A DNA stretch of 9,083 nt. Source: BRH-c32 sp041674625 (GTDB taxonomy: Bacteria > Bacteroidota > Ignavibacteria > Ignavibacteriales > Melioribacteraceae). The stretch spans positions 1 through 9,083 of the forward strand of contig JBAYVI010000127.1 in NCBI GenBank assembly GCA_041674625.1, in the 5' to 3' direction. This document shows, piece by piece, positions 7,187-9,083 of the stretch (positions are counted from its first letter, which is position 1; each line of letters opens with the position of its first letter). A program made the translations under genes and the position numbers. The notes under the pieces are model-generated. The model had not been told where the DNA came from. It worked only from the letters and a program-made list of their open reading frames with translations, and did no database searches.

Positions 7187-8298
7187 TATTGAGCCAATTT
7201 CATTTCATCAGTAGATGAAGCCTGTTTACCAATATTAATTAATATTCCAATCGAGATTGCGAACATCACAATCGAAGTACCTCCATAACTTATAAACGGC
7301 AAAGTGATTCCGGTTGTAGGAACACTGCCGGTAACTACCGCCGCATTTATAAATGCAGTAATTATAATATTAAAAGAAATACCAAATGCTAAAAGTTGAC
7401 CAAATTTATCAGTAGTTCTTTTGGCGATATAAATACCACATAAGAAAAGAACTAAATACAAAAACAAAATAATTACCACACCAGCGAATCCAATCTGCTC
7501 GCCCAAGATCGAGAAAATAAAATCGCCATAAGATTCCGGAAGGAATAGATCACTTTGTCTGCTATGCCCAACTCCTCTCCCTAACCAACCGCCACTACCA
7601 AGAGCAACTTTTGCTTGATATACTTGAAGGTTTGGGTCTCCGCCCTCCAAAAAACTTTTAATAAATCCTATTAACCTATCCCGTGTGTGCTGAACAAACA
7701 TCATAACAGTAACTAATGGAATAGCAATTGTTGCAATAGTTCCAAATACATGAGTTTTTTTTGCATTAGCAATAAATAATATTGCAAATGAAGTAAAGCC
7801 AATAATAATTGCAGAGCTAAAATTTGGTTGCAAGAAAATCAATGCAGTTATCGAAAAAACCCAAATAAGTGCTAAACCAAATCCATTTTTGAAATCTCTT
7901 ATTTTTTCCCCTTTTCTTTCAATAAAATGCGCCAAATGAATTATTAAAAACAATTTGGCAATTTCCGATGGCTGTAACTGCATAAATCCAAGATTTATCC
8001 ATCGTGCTGCACCTTTTACCGAAGGCATAAACGCAAATGTGAAAAATAATAATAGAGCAACTCCTATCAACATATACTTACTATATTTTTTAAGTTTCTG
8101 ATAAGGAACCAGTATTGCAAAAAATGACATCGCCATAACTGACATAACAATTTTTACTAAATGAGATCTAAAAAGAAAATAGAGACTATCAAATTTTTCT
8201 GCGCTTATTGTACTACTAGCAGTAAAAACAATAATTCCTCCGAGAAGAATTAGAATACCTGTAATCAATATTATTGCTCTGATTGAAGTCTTAATCAT
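7183..8298 (-). CDS. ftsW: Septal peptidoglycan glycosyltransferase FtsW (SEDS family)
   Basis: FtsW is a polytopic inner-membrane polymerase that links lipid II into glycan strands at the septum, together with a class B penicillin-binding protein. The protein has 371 residues with about ten hydrophobic segments. SEDS landmarks in order are KGAARWINLG (95-104), LQPSEIAKL (108-116), QPNFSSAI (157-164), YQAKVALGSGGWLGRGVGHS (227-246), LPESYGDFIF (253-262, with the catalytic-type Asp259) and TGITLPFISYGGTS (329-342). The position between murD and murG, and the G-G-W-x-G-x-G segment, favour FtsW over RodA. QPN at 157-159 replaces the QPD or EPD common in other phyla. The start ATG at 8298 overlaps the murD stop as ATGA, with only a weak GTGGA upstream. 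The stop overlaps the murG TTG start. Confidence 0.95.
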   Translation of the reverse strand: MIKTSIRAIILITGILILLGGIIVFTASSTISAEKFDSLYFLFRSHLVKIVMSVMAMSFFAILVPYQKLKKYSKYMLIGVALLLFFTFAFMPSVKGAARWINLGFMQLQPSEIAKLFLIIHLAHFIERKGEKIRDFKNGFGLALIWVFSITALIFLQPNFSSAIIIGFTSFAILFIANAKKTHVFGTIATIAIPLVTVMMFVQHTRDRLIGFIKSFLEGGDPNLQVYQAKVALGSGGWLGRGVGHSRQSDLFLPESYGDFIFSILGEQIGFAGVVIILFLYLVLFLCGIYIAKRTTDKFGQLLAFGISFNIIITAFINAAVVTGSVPTTGITLPFISYGGTSIVMFAISIGILINIGKQASSTDEMKLAQY

Positions 8299-9083
8299 TT
8301 TAATCCACTCACAGCTTTCTTAAATATTTCTCCACGATGCTCATAACTATTAAACATATCAAAACTCGCACAAGCCGGAGAAAGTAGAACAACAGAACCG
8401 GGAACTGCTTCGCTTCTCCCTTTTAATACGCATCCTTCTAAAGTATCTATCTTTTCAGTTTCCACTATAGTCGAAAAATATTTATAGACTTTATCTGCCG
8501 AGGAACCAATTGCATAAATTTTCTTAACTTTTTCAATAACTAAATCTTTTATCTGATCGTAATTATTCCCTTTATCTTTTCCACCAAGAATAAGATACAA
8601 AGGTTTTTCAAAACTGCGCAAAGCCACCCAAACAGAATCTACATTAGTTGCTTTAGAATCATTAACAAAATCCACCTCAGCGATTGTTCTTACAAATTCC
8701 AAGCGATGTTCCACACCGGCAAAAGTTCCAAGTGCCGGTTTTAGTATATCGTCCTTTATACCAATTATCTTTGCAATACAAATAACAGAAAGAGCATTCG
8801 AAATATTATGGTCACCTTTTATTAGCAGATCGTTCTTTTCGCAAATAATTTCGCCTTGTCCATTTTTCGAAAAAAACAACTCATTACCATTTAAGAAAGC
8901 ACCATTTTGAAGTATCTTTTTAGTAGAGAATCCGGTGAAGTTTACTTTTCTATTTATCAGTTTATCGAATGTGTTTATTTCATCTTCATTAAATACATAA
9001 TAATCGTTTTCGTTTTGGTTCTTTATTATTTTGTATTTAGCTTCTTTATAAAGTTCAAAACTATTTTTATATCGGTCCAAATG
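8295..9083 (-). CDS. murD: UDP-N-acetylmuramoylalanine--D-glutamate ligase MurD, C-terminal part
   Basis: MurD adds D-glutamate to UDP-MurNAc-L-Ala with ATP in the cytoplasm. Only the last 262 residues are in the window; about 190 N-terminal residues, including the P-loop, lie beyond 9083. The visible part begins with HLDRY, matching the conserved NxxxDHLDRH segment of the central domain, so the TTG at 9080 is an internal Leu codon and not a start. Further landmarks, numbered from that His, are GDHNISNAL (90-98), HRLEF (126-130), NDSKATN (141-147), LILGGKDKG (164-172) and, near the end, LLSPACASFDMF with YEHRGEIF. NDSKATN and SPACASFD are diagnostic for MurD among Mur ligases. The reading frame is intact throughout. 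The stop overlaps the ftsW start by 4 nt (ATGA), showing tight coupling in the operon. In this gene group mraY usually lies just upstream, but that is outside the window. Confidence 0.96.
   Translation of the reverse strand, partial: HLDRYKNSFELYKEAKYKIIKNQNENDYYVFNEDEINTFDKLINRKVNFTGFSTKKILQNGAFLNGNELFFSKNGQGEIICEKNDLLIKGDHNISNALSVICIAKIIGIKDDILKPALGTFAGVEHRLEFVRTIAEVDFVNDSKATNVDSVWVALRSFEKPLYLILGGKDKGNNYDQIKDLVIEKVKKIYAIGSSADKVYKYFSTIVETEKIDTLEGCVLKGRSEAVPGSVVLLSPACASFDMFNSYEHRGEIFKKAVSGLK

Noticed and set aside
9078..9080. TTG at the window edge as a possible murD start
   Set aside because: The preceding codon encodes His and the sequence reads HLDRY, a conserved internal MurD segment, so the gene continues upstream beyond the window.

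Overview
This window is the distal end of a division and cell wall (dcw) gene cluster, followed by two unrelated genes. Every gene reads on the minus strand, so transcription runs from high to low coordinates. The DNA is AT-rich (about a third G+C by eye). The gene order murD-ftsW-murG-murC-ftsQ-ftsA-ftsZ has no murB or ddl between murC and ftsQ. Most starts lack a clear Shine-Dalgarno sequence, and the FtsZ and MurC sequence style resembles the Bacteroidota/Chlorobiota/Ignavibacteriota group. Ignavibacteriota is my best guess, but this is inference from style and not a database result.

Region 8295-9083 is the C-terminal part of murD, cut by the window edge. Then come ftsW (7183-8298), murG (7183 region to 6086), murC (4694-6070), ftsQ (3925-4701), ftsA (2684-3928) and ftsZ (1397-2659). 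The genes overlap by 4 or 8 nt or are separated by 15-24 nt, so this looks like one translationally coupled operon. MurD and MurC make UDP-MurNAc-peptides in the cytoplasm. MurG turns lipid I into lipid II at the membrane, and FtsW polymerises lipid II into septal glycan. FtsQ belongs to the periplasmic divisome bridge. FtsA tethers the FtsZ ring to the membrane. A strong Rho-independent terminator at 1305-1369 closes the operon.

Below the terminator lie a small secreted, probably outer-membrane beta-barrel protein of unknown function (493-1233) and, 15 bp further on, the N-terminal 159 residues of a dTDP-glucose 4,6-dehydratase (1-477). That enzyme is the second step of dTDP-rhamnose synthesis. 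These two genes are probably transcribed separately from the dcw operon.

Most of the window is conventional. The most unusual signal is a 12-nt perfect complementarity between the ftsZ ribosome-binding region and the apical loop of the terminator hairpin just after ftsZ. It could be a 3'-to-5' regulatory interaction on ftsZ translation. I saw no mobile elements, tRNA/rRNA genes, CRISPR arrays or phage genes.
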